A stretch of DNA of 64,000 nucleotides from Pukyongia salina (GTDB lineage Bacteria; Bacteroidota; Bacteroidia; Flavobacteriales; Flavobacteriaceae): assembly GCF_002966125.1 (NCBI RefSeq), contig NZ_CP027062.1, positions 1,612,001 through 1,676,000 on the forward strand, written 5' to 3'. The position numbers and the translations under genes are program-made. The notes below the pieces were generated by a model. That model did no database searches, had not been told where the DNA came from, and saw nothing but the letters and a program-made list of their open reading frames with translations. Of this stretch, positions 7,905 to 16,324 are shown piece by piece. Each line of letters opens with the position of its first letter. Within the stretch, counting starts at the first letter, position 1.

Positions 7905-8801
7905 ATGGTAGACATTACCGTGTTAACAGATCAACGCTATCACGAACCAGAAGTGATAACCCCATATATTCAGAATATTCTCGATGAATATGACTTACTG
8001 AAGAACGCCCTGGAAGAAATGGGTTTTTCGGTAGCACGAATCAACTGGGACAATCCGGATTACGATTGGGCTGGAACCAAAGCTGTTGTGTTCAGAACTG
8101 TTTGGGATTATTTCGAGCGATACGACGAATTTCAGAAATGGCTTTCCGAAGTGAGCCGACAAACAAAACTCATTAATCCATTATCGCTTATTCAATGGAA
8201 TATCGATAAGCATTACCTCCTGGATCTTCAACGAAAAGGAATTGACATAGTGCCCACAGATTTCATAGATAAGGGAACTCTTAGGTCCTTGTCTTTGGTT
8301 TGTGAGACAAACAACTGGAAGGATGTGGTGATAAAACCGGCTATTTCAGGAGCCGCTTTTCATACCTATAAGATCACCAACGATAAAATGTCTTCAAGTG
8401 AAACACTTTTTAGTTCCCTGGTTGCTGAGAGGGATATGCTGGTTCAGGAATATCTCCCTACAATTACAACTCGGGGTGAGGCGTCCCTTATGGTATTTAA
8501 TGGCAAATTTACGCACGCCATTTTAAAGAAAGCCAAAGCAGGTGATTTTAGAGTGCAGGACGATTTTGGCGGCACCGTACATCCTTATGAGCCTACTGCC
8601 CCGGAAATTGCATTTGCCGAAGCCGTCTTCGCTGCTTGCGATATTCTACCTGCATACGGGAGAGCGGATATAGTTTGGGACGAAGACGGAAACCATCTTT
8701 TGTCTGAACTTGAGATCATCGAACCTGAACTTTGGATGAGAAACCACCCTCCCTCAGCCAAACATTTTGCAGAGGGTATAAAAAGAATGCTTCTTTCTTA
8801 A
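7905..8801 (+). CDS. ATP-grasp domain protein
   Basis: 298-residue cytoplasmic protein with the general form of ATP-grasp carboxylate-amine ligases: an N-terminal Rossmann-like part, then VVIKPAISGAAFHTYK (ATP-binding lysine region), MLVQEYLPTITTRGEASLMVF and a C-terminal metal-binding stretch ADIVWDEDGNHLLSELEIIEPEL with the E-x-x-E/N pattern. It resembles glutathione synthetase/RimK-type ATP-grasp enzymes, but the substrates are unknown. It is monocistronic, 49 bases after the Rrf2 gene, and ends 1 base before the convergent M23 gene. Confidence 0.75.
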   Translation: MVDITVLTDQRYHEPEVITPYIQNILDEYDLLKNALEEMGFSVARINWDNPDYDWAGTKAVVFRTVWDYFERYDEFQKWLSEVSRQTKLINPLSLIQWNIDKHYLLDLQRKGIDIVPTDFIDKGTLRSLSLVCETNNWKDVVIKPAISGAAFHTYKITNDKMSSSETLFSSLVAERDMLVQEYLPTITTRGEASLMVFNGKFTHAILKKAKAGDFRVQDDFGGTVHPYEPTAPEIAFAEAVFAACDILPAYGRADIVWDEDGNHLLSELEIIEPELWMRNHPPSAKHFAEGIKRMLLS

Positions 8802-8802
8802 T

Positions 8803-9507
8803 TTATTCAGCAGCCGGTAGGTATTCCTCGAACATCAGGTTGGGGTCCGGACAGATGGTTTTCCATTTTTTTATTTCTGAAGGAAAAGCCACCCCGTTAA
8901 AGTTTTCTGTGTTGCCCAACAGATCGGTTATTAGCTGAAAATGTAAATGTGGGACCCAATGCCCGTTTTCTATTTCATCACCGATATATCCAATTTTTGT
9001 TCCTTTTGAGATGGTTTTTCCAACCTCCGAAAGTTCAAGAGAAGATCTACTAAGGTGTCCATAGAGCGTATAAAATTGAAGATCGGAAAACTGATGTTCA
9101 AGGACCAGGGTGGGGCCATAGTCTTTGTGGTAATCGTTATTATGCGAAATAACCACTTTCCCCTCGGCAGGCGCATGTATCGCAGTACCGGCAGGCACCC
9201 AGAAGTCTGTTCCAAGGTGGATATTCCGGTATTCGATGGTACCGTTCAATTTGCGTTGGAAAGTCGGGGTGTTATAAAACGATCGTTGTTCAAGGTAGCC
9301 ATTAGCGAGCAAGGCTGTTGGATGTTTTTGCTGAAATTTCTTTAATCTCTTTGCTGCTTCCTGAAGATCATCGTGATCTGTGTCGCCTCCAAAAAATGAA
9401 CTACCTATGCTCATGTTAGGCGCAATTACCTTTTCGAATGCTATGGTGGGAAATAGAAACCGGAGTGAGGCCTGGTACTGTTCAATATTTCTTTCAAAGG
9501 AGTTCAC
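8803..9507 (-). CDS. M23-family (LysM-less) metallopeptidase-like protein, no signal peptide
   Basis: 234 residues. The C-terminal half is an M23 (lysostaphin-like) domain: zinc ligands in HLGTD and in the H-x-H pair of HLHFQ, with intervening YTLYGHLS and GYIGDEIENGHWVPH. Family members cut peptidoglycan peptides, yet no signal peptide or membrane segment is present, so a cytoplasmic role or non-classical substrate is possible. The start codon is GTG (9507); an in-frame stop (TGA) lies three codons upstream, so no longer form exists. It follows the epimerase-like gene by 12 bases and is probably cotranscribed with it. Confidence 0.78.
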   Translation of the reverse strand: MNSFERNIEQYQASLRFLFPTIAFEKVIAPNMSIGSSFFGGDTDHDDLQEAAKRLKKFQQKHPTALLANGYLEQRSFYNTPTFQRKLNGTIEYRNIHLGTDFWVPAGTAIHAPAEGKVVISHNNDYHKDYGPTLVLEHQFSDLQFYTLYGHLSRSSLELSEVGKTISKGTKIGYIGDEIENGHWVPHLHFQLITDLLGNTENFNGVAFPSEIKKWKTICPDPNLMFEEYLPAAE

Positions 9508-9519
9508 GGCGTATCATGT

Positions 9520-10410
9520 TTATGAGGATTTCTCGATCTTCAAACTAAGTGGCCAACTGAATTTCTTTCCGGGCTGGAGAACCTTCAGCCCTATTCTGTT
9601 GTTAAAAGCATCCGCAATGCAGGAAATAGGTTCTATAGCCACAGATCCTCGATGATCCGGGGTGAAAAGTTGTAGATAACTGTCATCGGGTACTTGTAGT
9701 TTAAGTTTATATTTAGGAGCTATGAGTCTCACATCCGTGTTATTTAACTGAAAAGCATTATCGATCTCGGCTTTTTCGAGCTTTAATTCTTTGAATTCTT
9801 CCTGCTTGGAACGAACGGGGATCATTTGGTCGTCCACCTCGTAAATTGTATCACTGGAGAAACGAATTATAGTCTCACTTTGATCTTCGGTGTGAAAGTA
9901 TGGATGCCAACCTATCCCGAACGGAAAACTGGAATCGCCGGTATTTCGCACCAAGACTTTCAATTCGATATTTTGTAAGTAAAACGTATAATGTAATTCA
10001 ATACTGAAGGGAAATGGGAATCCCGTGCTGCCCTGGTGGATATAGCTCAGGCTGATGGAATTTTCGGTAAACGAGATCACCTTGAAGGATTTCGTATATA
10101 CGATCCCGTGAATGGCGTTATTGTTCGTGGGTTCATTTACCGGCAGGGAATGGGTCTTATCCATAAAGCGATACCTGCCATGTTTTATTCGATTTGGAAA
10201 GGGGAAAAGAATGGCCGAATTACACATTTGCAGGTATTTCTTCTGCCCTGCCTTGTTAGAAGTAACCCCCTCTATAATGGGCTTATTATTCACCACCAGT
10301 TCCTGAATACTTCCGCCAAAGGCAGGCACAATTTTGCAAGAGAATCCGGCTGCCGAAAAATGGTAGTATGGGAAATCCGGGTCTTTTTGGTCGTAAAACT
10401 TACAGGTCAC
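9520..10410 (-). CDS. Aldose 1-epimerase (galactose mutarotase) family protein
   Basis: 296-residue beta-sandwich protein of the mutarotase superfamily. Visible family elements: AFGGSIQELVVN, LFPFPNRIKHGRYRF, NAIHGIVYTKSFKV (active-site His region), and FPFGIGWHPYFHT, with the terminal glutamate in VAIEPISCIADAFNN. It likely interconverts sugar anomers, or acts on hexose 6-phosphates. GTG start at 10410: an in-frame TAG lies six codons upstream and the first internal ATG is at residue 62, too late for the domain, so GTG is the only sensible start. Confidence 0.82.
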   Translation of the reverse strand: MTCKFYDQKDPDFPYYHFSAAGFSCKIVPAFGGSIQELVVNNKPIIEGVTSNKAGQKKYLQMCNSAILFPFPNRIKHGRYRFMDKTHSLPVNEPTNNNAIHGIVYTKSFKVISFTENSISLSYIHQGSTGFPFPFSIELHYTFYLQNIELKVLVRNTGDSSFPFGIGWHPYFHTEDQSETIIRFSSDTIYEVDDQMIPVRSKQEEFKELKLEKAEIDNAFQLNNTDVRLIAPKYKLKLQVPDDSYLQLFTPDHRGSVAIEPISCIADAFNNRIGLKVLQPGKKFSWPLSLKIEKSS

Positions 10411-10444
10411 TTGCTTGTCTTGCCACTATTGTTGAACGGCTAAA

Positions 10445-11545
10445 CTAAAGTACGCTTTTTTGTTTTTCGTAAAAGGCATCCGCCTGCATTTGCATAAGTT
10501 CCCTGGCTTTTTTACGCTTATAGTCGTATAGTTCTTGTTCTTCGGCGATATCTGCGTAGACGCGGTTATTTACATCGCGGTCTGTGGTAACAAGCACGTC
10601 CCGTTGAGTCTTTTGCTGTGCAACCCAGGTTTTTACAGCCCCTTCCTGCTCGGCCAGTTTTAGGTCGTAAGCCCCTTTTGGCGACAATAATTTAGCAATA
10701 ATTGGAGAGGTTTCTATTGCGAGAAATAGAAGAAAAATAAATAATGATGGCAACCAGGGAAGTTTGTTCAAGGCGTTTACCCGGGCCATCAGCCCATCGA
10801 AACCATCGATCACGGGTTGGGTTTCGGCCACTTTTGTATTGTATTGTTCGGTGAGGCCGGCAACCTGGGCTTCGGCCGTTTCTATACGTGCGGCGTTTGC
10901 AGTGCGCATTTCCTGTAAGGCAGCAAGCTCTGCATCGTGCTTTTCCCTTTTCTCTTTGTACACCGGGCCTTTGCCTACCAAAAGAGTTCCTTCCCGGCCT
11001 TCGGCTTCGGCTATAAAGGTTTCGTAATAATTATTTACAGCGGTCTCCTTATCGATCACTTCTTGCTTTAAGGCGGCGATCTCGGTATTAAGTGCTTCTA
11101 TGGAAGGTTGATACTGAAGGGCAAGCTGATCCTTGTTCTCCAGGGTCATGGCATTTTTTTCTTCAAGTAACACCTGGTTGATCTCCTTTTCGAAGATCTT
11201 TAGCTCCAAAGGCTTAGAGATAACTATGGCTATGATTATCGCTAGTAGTATCCTGGGCGACGCCTGGATAAGCTCATCGAAGAAATTATCACTTTTTTTA
11301 ATGGTGGACACAATAAAACGGTCGAGGTTGAAGATGAGTAAGCCCCAGATAAATCCAAAGAAAATGGCAGTGTAATAATTGTCGAATACCGTATAAAGGG
11401 CATAGGCCGAGGCAATGGTCGCCATCACGGCGGTAAAGAAAACAGTGGCGCCTATCCCGGCATATTTGGTGCGTTCTCCGGGGGAGCATTGTTCCAAAAT
11501 CTCGGTGTCTGCCCCGGAGCAGAAGATAAAAAAGCGTTGTAACAT
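10445..11545 (-). CDS. DUF4407 membrane protein
   Basis: 366 residues, matching the DUF4407 family common in Bacteroidota: N-terminal FFIFCSGADTEILEQCSPGERTKYAGIGATVFFTA, four transmembrane helices (about residues 30-55, 58-80, 97-115 and 265-285), and a long charged coiled-coil (about 130-255) between helices 3 and 4, rich in E, K, A and Q. A second charged helix follows the last membrane segment. Function unknown; the architecture suggests a membrane-tethered coiled-coil scaffold. Monocistronic, 34 bases from the epimerase gene in the same direction. Confidence 0.82.
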   Translation of the reverse strand: MLQRFFIFCSGADTEILEQCSPGERTKYAGIGATVFFTAVMATIASAYALYTVFDNYYTAIFFGFIWGLLIFNLDRFIVSTIKKSDNFFDELIQASPRILLAIIIAIVISKPLELKIFEKEINQVLLEEKNAMTLENKDQLALQYQPSIEALNTEIAALKQEVIDKETAVNNYYETFIAEAEGREGTLLVGKGPVYKEKREKHDAELAALQEMRTANAARIETAEAQVAGLTEQYNTKVAETQPVIDGFDGLMARVNALNKLPWLPSLFIFLLFLAIETSPIIAKLLSPKGAYDLKLAEQEGAVKTWVAQQKTQRDVLVTTDRDVNNRVYADIAEEQELYDYKRKKARELMQMQADAFYEKQKSVL

Positions 11546-11606
11546 AATGGCTTACGTTTTTGAGTGATGAACTATTAGAACGTGCTTTTTGTAAAATTGT
11601 TACAAA

Positions 11607-11632
11607 AAAAAGCCCCGATTTCGAGGCTTTTT
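11607..11632 (-). terminator. Rho-independent terminator after the M56 gene
   Basis: Stem AAAAAGCC...GGCTTTTT enclosing CGA-TT-TCG with one mismatch; on the minus strand it ends in a run of eight T, 17 bases after the M56 peptidase stop. Confidence 0.8.
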
Positions 11633-11648
11633 ATCTTTGGGTATACTT

Positions 11649-13340
11649 CTAGTTTAGCTTTATAGGTTTGGTTGAAATCTTTACGACCGGCTTTCCCGAA
11701 TTGGACGAGGATGATTGTACATTAAGCTGATCGTTGGCTTTAATTAATTCAATGGCCCTATCGCTGCTAATTTTTTCGCCTTCATAATAGAAAGTTGCGC
11801 CATTCTTCGCCATTTTAATTATATGGTCTAATACAGGTTCGGGTTTTGGTGGAGGCGGAGGAGGAGGAGGAACAGCAAGATCTCCATCATTAACTCCGGC
11901 AACAACCTTTACTGGTTTTGGAGCCCCTACCGCATTGGGAGCGGGATTAGGATTCGGAATTTCTGTATTTTCCGGAGCTGGTGGAGGTGGAGGTGGAGGT
12001 GGTAAGTTCACCGGGAAGGGCTCGGCATCGGTTTTTTGTTTGGGTGACATTTTGTGATAGATGTACTCCATCCGTTTAAGGTCCTTTTGTTTTATGTTCA
12101 TGTTATCATCCGTCATGGCGTTGTATTTTTTAGCCAGACGGTTGTATTCTTTCATTTCTTCGCGGGTGGCACTGGTTTGTGCGCTGTTTAATCTGCTAGC
12201 AGGAATCCAGTTCGCATTTCGATTTATTTTTGCCAGCCTGGTTTTTAGATACTCCAGGTGTAAGGCATTAAGTACCCCGTTGTCTGCTTTATCTAAAAAT
12301 ATATCCCATTTAAAACTATCTATCTCCCTGTCGGTCCAAGCGGCTGTAATTTTGTCCAGGGAAGTTGCGAACTCGTTCGGTGCAACTTGCTTATTATTGA
12401 GAGAAACCTGTTTTCCGGCAACCATGAGTAAGATTTTCTTTGCTTGTGTCTTTACTGAAACTTCGGTAGTAAGTTCATCGGGTTGAGTGTAGATGGTTTG
12501 TCTGTCTGTAAAACCATAAAGTACAAATAGTACAAGTGGGATTAGCAGGAAGGTACGTAACGAAGCTGCAGATCTTGATGTGTTTGTTTTCATAACTGTA
12601 AATCGTTTTTTAAATAATGAATAATTGATTGAATGTGCCAATTGGGGCGAGCAGGCATTTGATGAGTATGCCAGTAATGTCTTTTGATATACGGTAGTAT
12701 CGGTTCCCGTTTTTAAAACAGATCGGTCTGCCAGGAATTCGTGATTTAATTTTATGGCCTTCTTTACAAAATGGAACAGCGGATTGAACCAAAACACAAT
12801 GAGACAGATCTCAATGAGCAAGATATCCAGGCTGTGCCTCTCTCTGGCATGTGTCCTCTCGTGCTCGATAACCTCCTGCGGGATACTCCCCGATTTAAAG
12901 TTTTGTCTATTAAAGAAGATGTACGAAAAGAAAGTATGTGGTACTATAGTTTCGTTTAACAAGACGTAAAATATGTTACGAGATCGCTGTTTTGGATTCC
13001 TACGTATTTTCGAGATCATGTTCCCGAGATTTCCGATAAATTTTAGCAAGAAAAACATAGCGCCGGCAACATAAATGATCCATAGTGCCATTCCCAGGTA
13101 ATTAAATTGAGTTTCTAAAGCTACTGCTGAAGCTTCAGGTTCAAGTAGCTGAAGAGCAGCGGTGGGCTCGATCTCGCGGTAGGTTGTAAAGGTGATGAAG
13201 GGAATTGAGAAGGAGATCACTACAGACAGCAGTAAATAGAATCTTTTAAAGCTGTGCAGGCTAGTGTTTTCCAGAAGTGCCTTATAGAACACAAAGAAAA
13301 TGGCGAGGCAGAGAGCCGATTTTAATATATACATCTCCAT
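11649..13340 (-). CDS. BlaR1-type M56 membrane metallopeptidase
   Basis: 563-residue polytopic protein with four N-terminal membrane helices and the M56 zinc motif HERTH (in QEVIEHERTHARERHSLD), followed by NHEFLADRSVL, where the third ligand is expected. A further helix (about residue 265) leads to a periplasmic tail with two proline runs (PPPPPPP near residues 450 and 495) reminiscent of TonB linkers, and a C-terminal GATFYYEGEKISSDRAIELIKAN segment. In BlaR1/MecR1 relatives the protease is activated by an extracellular signal and inactivates a BlaI-type repressor, encoded here 2 bases upstream in the same operon. The penicillin-binding sensor domain is absent, so the signal is not necessarily a beta-lactam. 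Confidence 0.87.
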   Translation of the reverse strand: MEMYILKSALCLAIFFVFYKALLENTSLHSFKRFYLLLSVVISFSIPFITFTTYREIEPTAALQLLEPEASAVALETQFNYLGMALWIIYVAGAMFFLLKFIGNLGNMISKIRRNPKQRSRNIFYVLLNETIVPHTFFSYIFFNRQNFKSGSIPQEVIEHERTHARERHSLDILLIEICLIVFWFNPLFHFVKKAIKLNHEFLADRSVLKTGTDTTVYQKTLLAYSSNACSPQLAHSINYSLFKKRFTVMKTNTSRSAASLRTFLLIPLVLFVLYGFTDRQTIYTQPDELTTEVSVKTQAKKILLMVAGKQVSLNNKQVAPNEFATSLDKITAAWTDREIDSFKWDIFLDKADNGVLNALHLEYLKTRLAKINRNANWIPASRLNSAQTSATREEMKEYNRLAKKYNAMTDDNMNIKQKDLKRMEYIYHKMSPKQKTDAEPFPVNLPPPPPPPPAPENTEIPNPNPAPNAVGAPKPVKVVAGVNDGDLAVPPPPPPPPKPEPVLDHIIKMAKNGATFYYEGEKISSDRAIELIKANDQLNVQSSSSNSGKPVVKISTKPIKLN

Positions 13341-13342
13341 GG

Positions 13343-13708
13343 CTATTTCTTTTTAATTTGCTGATCGATGATCTTTTTTAGTTCTTCCAGTTCGTCTTTA
13401 GACAGGTTTGTGGTCTCTGTAAAGAAGGATGCGAACTGCGAGGCACTGTCGTTAAAAAAGTTCTTTATAAGTCCGTTTACATGTTTAGAAAAATAGTCTT
13501 TCTTCTTTACCAGGGGAAAATATTTTCTCGATCTGCCCTGCTGTTGGTAATCCACGAAGTTCTTATCCTGCATACGCTTTAATAGTGTGGCCACTGTAGT
13601 TGGGGCGGGTTTAGGCTCCGGGTAGGCGTCGATGAGGTCTTTCATAAAGGCCTTTTTCTGCTTCCATAGGATTTGCATGAGTTGTTCTTCGGAATTGGAT
13701 AATTGCAT
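13343..13708 (-). CDS. BlaI/MecI/CopY-family repressor
   Basis: 121 residues: N-terminal winged helix (LSNSEEQLMQILWKQKKAFMKDLIDAYPEPKPAPTTVATLLKRM, ending DKNFVDYQQQGRSRKYFPLV) and a C-terminal dimerisation helix region ending in KKIIDQQIKKK. It represses its own operon until the M56 protease encoded immediately downstream responds to a signal. Two matching dyad operators lie just upstream (13724-13739 and 13751-13766). Length and layout are typical. Confidence 0.92.
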   Translation of the reverse strand: MQLSNSEEQLMQILWKQKKAFMKDLIDAYPEPKPAPTTVATLLKRMQDKNFVDYQQQGRSRKYFPLVKKKDYFSKHVNGLIKNFFNDSASQFASFFTETTNLSKDELEELKKIIDQQIKKK

Positions 13709-13723
13709 GAGACTGGTAATTGT

Positions 13724-13739
13724 TTCTACAAATGTAGAA
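13724..13739. promoter_or_regulatory. BlaI-type operator, proximal copy
   Basis: TTCTACAAATGTAGAA: perfect 7-bp arms around AA, containing the TACA...TGTA core of MecI/BlaI operators, 16 bases upstream of the blaI start codon. Confidence 0.8.
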
Positions 13740-13750
13740 TAATTTTTTAA

Positions 13751-13766
13751 TTCTACAAGTGTAGAA
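13751..13766. promoter_or_regulatory. BlaI-type operator, distal copy
   Basis: TTCTACAAGTGTAGAA: identical 7-bp arms around AG, 27 bases centre-to-centre from the proximal copy. Two operators in tandem suggest cooperative dimers and tight autorepression. Confidence 0.8.
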
Positions 13767-13838
13767 GTAATTTTTTATAGAAAATTGAACATTTGGGTTT
13801 CTTGATGATTGGATTAACTTAGCCGAAAATTTAAACAA

Positions 13839-14417
13839 ATGAGTCTGGAACGCAGTTTAAAACAGCGAAGTAATTCGCAATGTGAATTATGTACCAATAC
13901 CGAAAACCTGACGGTGTATGAATTACCAGCTTCTCCGGGAAAAGGAGAAGAGGCGAGTATTCTACTATGTTCGGTATGTGAAGGACAGATCGAAAACCCC
14001 GAAACTGTCGATCCCAATCACTGGCGATGTCTTAACGACAGTATGTGGAGTACGGTTCCGGCGGTACAGGTAATGGCATGGCGGATGTTACAACGCCTGA
14101 AAGCCGAAGGCTGGCCTCAGGACCTGCTGGATATGATGTATATGGATGAGGAAACCCGATCGTGGGCGGAGGCCGCTGGTGATGGTAAGGACATGACAGA
14201 CGCGGTGGTTCATAGGGACAGCAACGGTGCTATCCTGGAAGCAGGGGATAGTGTGGTACTCATTAAAGATCTGAAAGTAAAGGGTAGTAGTATGGTGGCG
14301 AAACAGGGAACGGCCGTAAGGCGGATCTCTCTGGATCACGATAACCCGGAGTATATAGAAGGCAAAGTGGATGGCCAGCAGATCGTGATCATTACCAAAT
14401 ATGTAAAGAAGATCTAG
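13839..14417 (+). CDS. PhnA-family zinc-ribbon protein
   Basis: 192 residues. N-terminal zinc ribbon with two Cys pairs (CELCTNTENL and CSVCEGQI) and a C-terminal PhnA (YjdM) domain: VHRDSNGAILEAGDSVVLIKDLKVKGSSMVAKQGTAVRRI...GKVDGQQIVIITKYVKKI. The name derives from the alkylphosphonate operon, but this family is not part of C-P lyase and its function is unknown. The central region is longer than in E. coli YjdM. Monocistronic, read away from the blaI operon across a 130-base gap. Confidence 0.85.
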   Translation: MSLERSLKQRSNSQCELCTNTENLTVYELPASPGKGEEASILLCSVCEGQIENPETVDPNHWRCLNDSMWSTVPAVQVMAWRMLQRLKAEGWPQDLLDMMYMDEETRSWAEAAGDGKDMTDAVVHRDSNGAILEAGDSVVLIKDLKVKGSSMVAKQGTAVRRISLDHDNPEYIEGKVDGQQIVIITKYVKKI

Positions 14418-14422
14418 TTCCT

Positions 14423-14460
14423 CCCCTCCTTTTGAAGGAGGGGTGGCTGTAGTATAGCCA
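14423..14460. repeat. G/C-rich double hairpin after phnA
   Basis: CCCCTCCTT-ttg-AAGGAGGGG (9-bp perfect stem) followed directly by TGGCT...AGCCA. No T-run follows in either direction. Such CCCCTCC/GGAGGGG hairpins recur between flavobacterial genes as dispersed repeats, so this is more likely a repeat than a dedicated terminator. Confidence 0.55.
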
Positions 14461-14497
14461 CAGTCGGGGTGGTTCGGGTTAGGGATTGCAGCGGCAT

Positions 14498-14596
14498 CCC
14501 CTGTAGTACCGATAAAGTAGATGAAAGTCACTTCACGACTACTACAGGGATATAGCGGAAAGCCCGCCCCTGTAGTGAGGAACTCTACTACAGGGG
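14498..14596. repeat. Four copies of CCCCTGTAGT in two inverted pairs
   Basis: The decamer occurs at 14498-14507 and 14567-14576, with inverted copies at 14541-14549 (one base short) and 14587-14596. The second pair makes a perfect 10-bp stem with a 10-base loop; the first encloses 33 bases with its own small dyad (AGTCactTCACGACT region). It lies between the ends of convergent genes, so it could act as a bidirectional terminator or be a small mobile repeat. Confidence 0.6.
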
Positions 14597-14609
14597 AACC
14601 CCCTCAAGA

Positions 14610-15998
14610 TTATTCGCTCATTTGGGTGAAATAATGATAGAACTGCGGAATGGTCTCGATGCCTTTAAGATAATTCCATACCCCAAAATGCTCGTTTGGC
14701 GAATGAATGGCATCGCTATCCAGCCCAAATCCCATCAGGATCGTCTTACTTTTTAATTCCTTTTCGAATAGGGCCACAATAGGGATACTACCACCGCTTC
14801 GCTGCGGAATGGGGGTTTTGCCAAAGGTGACTTCGTAGGCTTTTTCGGCGGCGCGATAGCCCAGGCTGTCTATAGGCGTGACGTATGCTTGTCCGCCGTG
14901 ATGCGGTTTTACCTTTACCTTAACTCCTTTAGGAGCGATGCTTTCGAAATGGTTTTTAAACAACTGAGTGATCTCCTCCCAGTTCTGATTGGGCACCAGG
15001 CGCATACTAATCTTGGCATAGGCTTTACTGGCAATAACCGTTTTAGCGCCTTCACCGGTATAACCTCCCCAGATCCCGTTCACATCCAGGGTAGGTCGGA
15101 TAGAATTTCGTTCGTTGGTGGTATATCCTTTTTCCCCGTAAACATCTTCTATATCCAGGGCTTGTTTATAAGCTTCCTTGTTGAAGGGAGCTTCGGCCAT
15201 TTTTGCCCGCTCTTCTGCGGTAAGCTCTTCCACATCATCATAAAATCCGGGAATAGTGATGTGGTTATTCTCATCATGGAGTGAGGCGATCATTTTGGTA
15301 AGCACATTAATAGGATTGGCAACGGCACCGCCATAGAGGCCGCTGTGCAGGTCTCGGTTAGGGCCGGTAACTTCCACCTCGACGTAGCTAAGTCCGCGCA
15401 AACCCGTGGTAATGGAAGGAATATCGTTAGCTATCATCCCGGTATCACTAATAAGGATGACATCGTTAGCCAGTTTCTCCTGGTTGCGAGCAACAAACCA
15501 GCCGAGGCTTTCGCTGCCCACTTCTTCTTCTCCCTCGATCATAAATTTCACGTTACAGGGCAGTTGGCTGGTACGGGTCATATATTCCAGGGCTTTTACA
15601 TGCATATACATTTGCCCCTTATCATCGCAACTACCCCTGGCGAAGATGGCGCCGTCCGGGTGTAGTTCGGTTTTTTTGATCACCGGATCGAAGGGAGGGC
15701 TATGCCACAGGTCCAGCGGATCGGGCGGTTGCACATCGTAGTGACCGTACACCAGGATGGTGGGCAGCTTGGGATCGACTAATTTTTCCCCATAGACGAT
15801 GGGGTAGCCTGGAGTTTCGCAGATCTCCACCAGGTCGCAGCCTGCTTCTTCGAGGCTGGACTTCACTTTTTCGGCCATGGCACGGACGTCCTTTTCGTAG
15901 GCCGAATCGGCACTAATTGAAGGGATTTTTAGCAGATCGATCAATTCTGAAATGAACCGATCCTTATGTTGTTTAATATAAGATTTTGCGCTATTCAT
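14610..15998 (-). CDS. M20 family dipeptidase
   Basis: 462-residue cytosolic metallopeptidase of the carnosinase-like M20 branch. Zinc-site segments are intact: YGHYDVQPPDPLDLWHSPPF, ARGSCDDKGQMYMH, FMIEGEEEVGSESLG and the C-terminal GFGLDSDAIHSPNEHFGVWN. The lid/dimerisation domain (about residues 205-355) includes GLRGLSYVEVEVTGPNRDLHSGLYGG. It hydrolyses dipeptides with broad specificity. Single gene; ATG at 15998 gives MNSAKSYIKQHKDRFI. Nothing unusual. Confidence 0.92.
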   Translation of the reverse strand: MNSAKSYIKQHKDRFISELIDLLKIPSISADSAYEKDVRAMAEKVKSSLEEAGCDLVEICETPGYPIVYGEKLVDPKLPTILVYGHYDVQPPDPLDLWHSPPFDPVIKKTELHPDGAIFARGSCDDKGQMYMHVKALEYMTRTSQLPCNVKFMIEGEEEVGSESLGWFVARNQEKLANDVILISDTGMIANDIPSITTGLRGLSYVEVEVTGPNRDLHSGLYGGAVANPINVLTKMIASLHDENNHITIPGFYDDVEELTAEERAKMAEAPFNKEAYKQALDIEDVYGEKGYTTNERNSIRPTLDVNGIWGGYTGEGAKTVIASKAYAKISMRLVPNQNWEEITQLFKNHFESIAPKGVKVKVKPHHGGQAYVTPIDSLGYRAAEKAYEVTFGKTPIPQRSGGSIPIVALFEKELKSKTILMGFGLDSDAIHSPNEHFGVWNYLKGIETIPQFYHYFTQMSE

Positions 15999-16192
15999 AA
16001 AGGTTTTTTCTGAAGAAAGGCTAAGGTACGAAATGAGGGGTAAAAATTTAATTTTTAATGATTGTCTGTTAAATTAATTTTAGATATGATGGCTTTGAGG
16101 TTGATTTTTGCGGGAAATCATTGTTGGATCGAGGGACGAAAAATGATAATTTTCAAGGATATGCGACGCAATAATTTTTCAGGAAAAGGTAT

Positions 16193-16221
16193 TTGTAAAT
16201 TATAAATCTTATGTATATTTG
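16193..16221 (+). promoter_or_regulatory. Promoter of the tRNA-Leu gene
   Basis: TTG (16193-16195), an 18-base spacer and TATATTTG (16214-16221): a full match to the Bacteroidota consensus TTG-N17-23-TAnnTTTG, ending 21 bases before the tRNA. Confidence 0.75.
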
Positions 16222-16242
16222 CCACCCATAAAAGTGGTACCA

Positions 16243-16324
16243 GCGGCTGTGATGGAACTGGTAGACATGCTAGACTTAGGATCTAGTGCCGCAAGGCGTG
16301 GGGGTTCGACTCCCTTCAGCCGCA
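16243..16324 (+). tRNA. tRNA-Leu (anticodon TAG)
   Basis: 82-base type II tRNA. Acceptor stem GCGGCTG pairs with CAGCCGC (discriminator A at 16324, CCA not encoded). Anticodon stem CTAGA/TCTAG encloses the loop CTTAGGA, giving anticodon TAG, which reads CUA-type leucine codons. A variable arm (TGCCGCAAGGCGT) and a T-arm with GGTTCGACTCC are present. Confidence 0.97.

Noticed and set aside
10036-10443. 135-codon frame opposite the epimerase-like gene
   Set aside because: Shadow of the minus-strand gene; no recognisable domain and no promoter.
12061-12486. 141-codon frame opposite the M56 gene
   Set aside because: It lies entirely antisense to a well-supported gene and has no start signal or family features.
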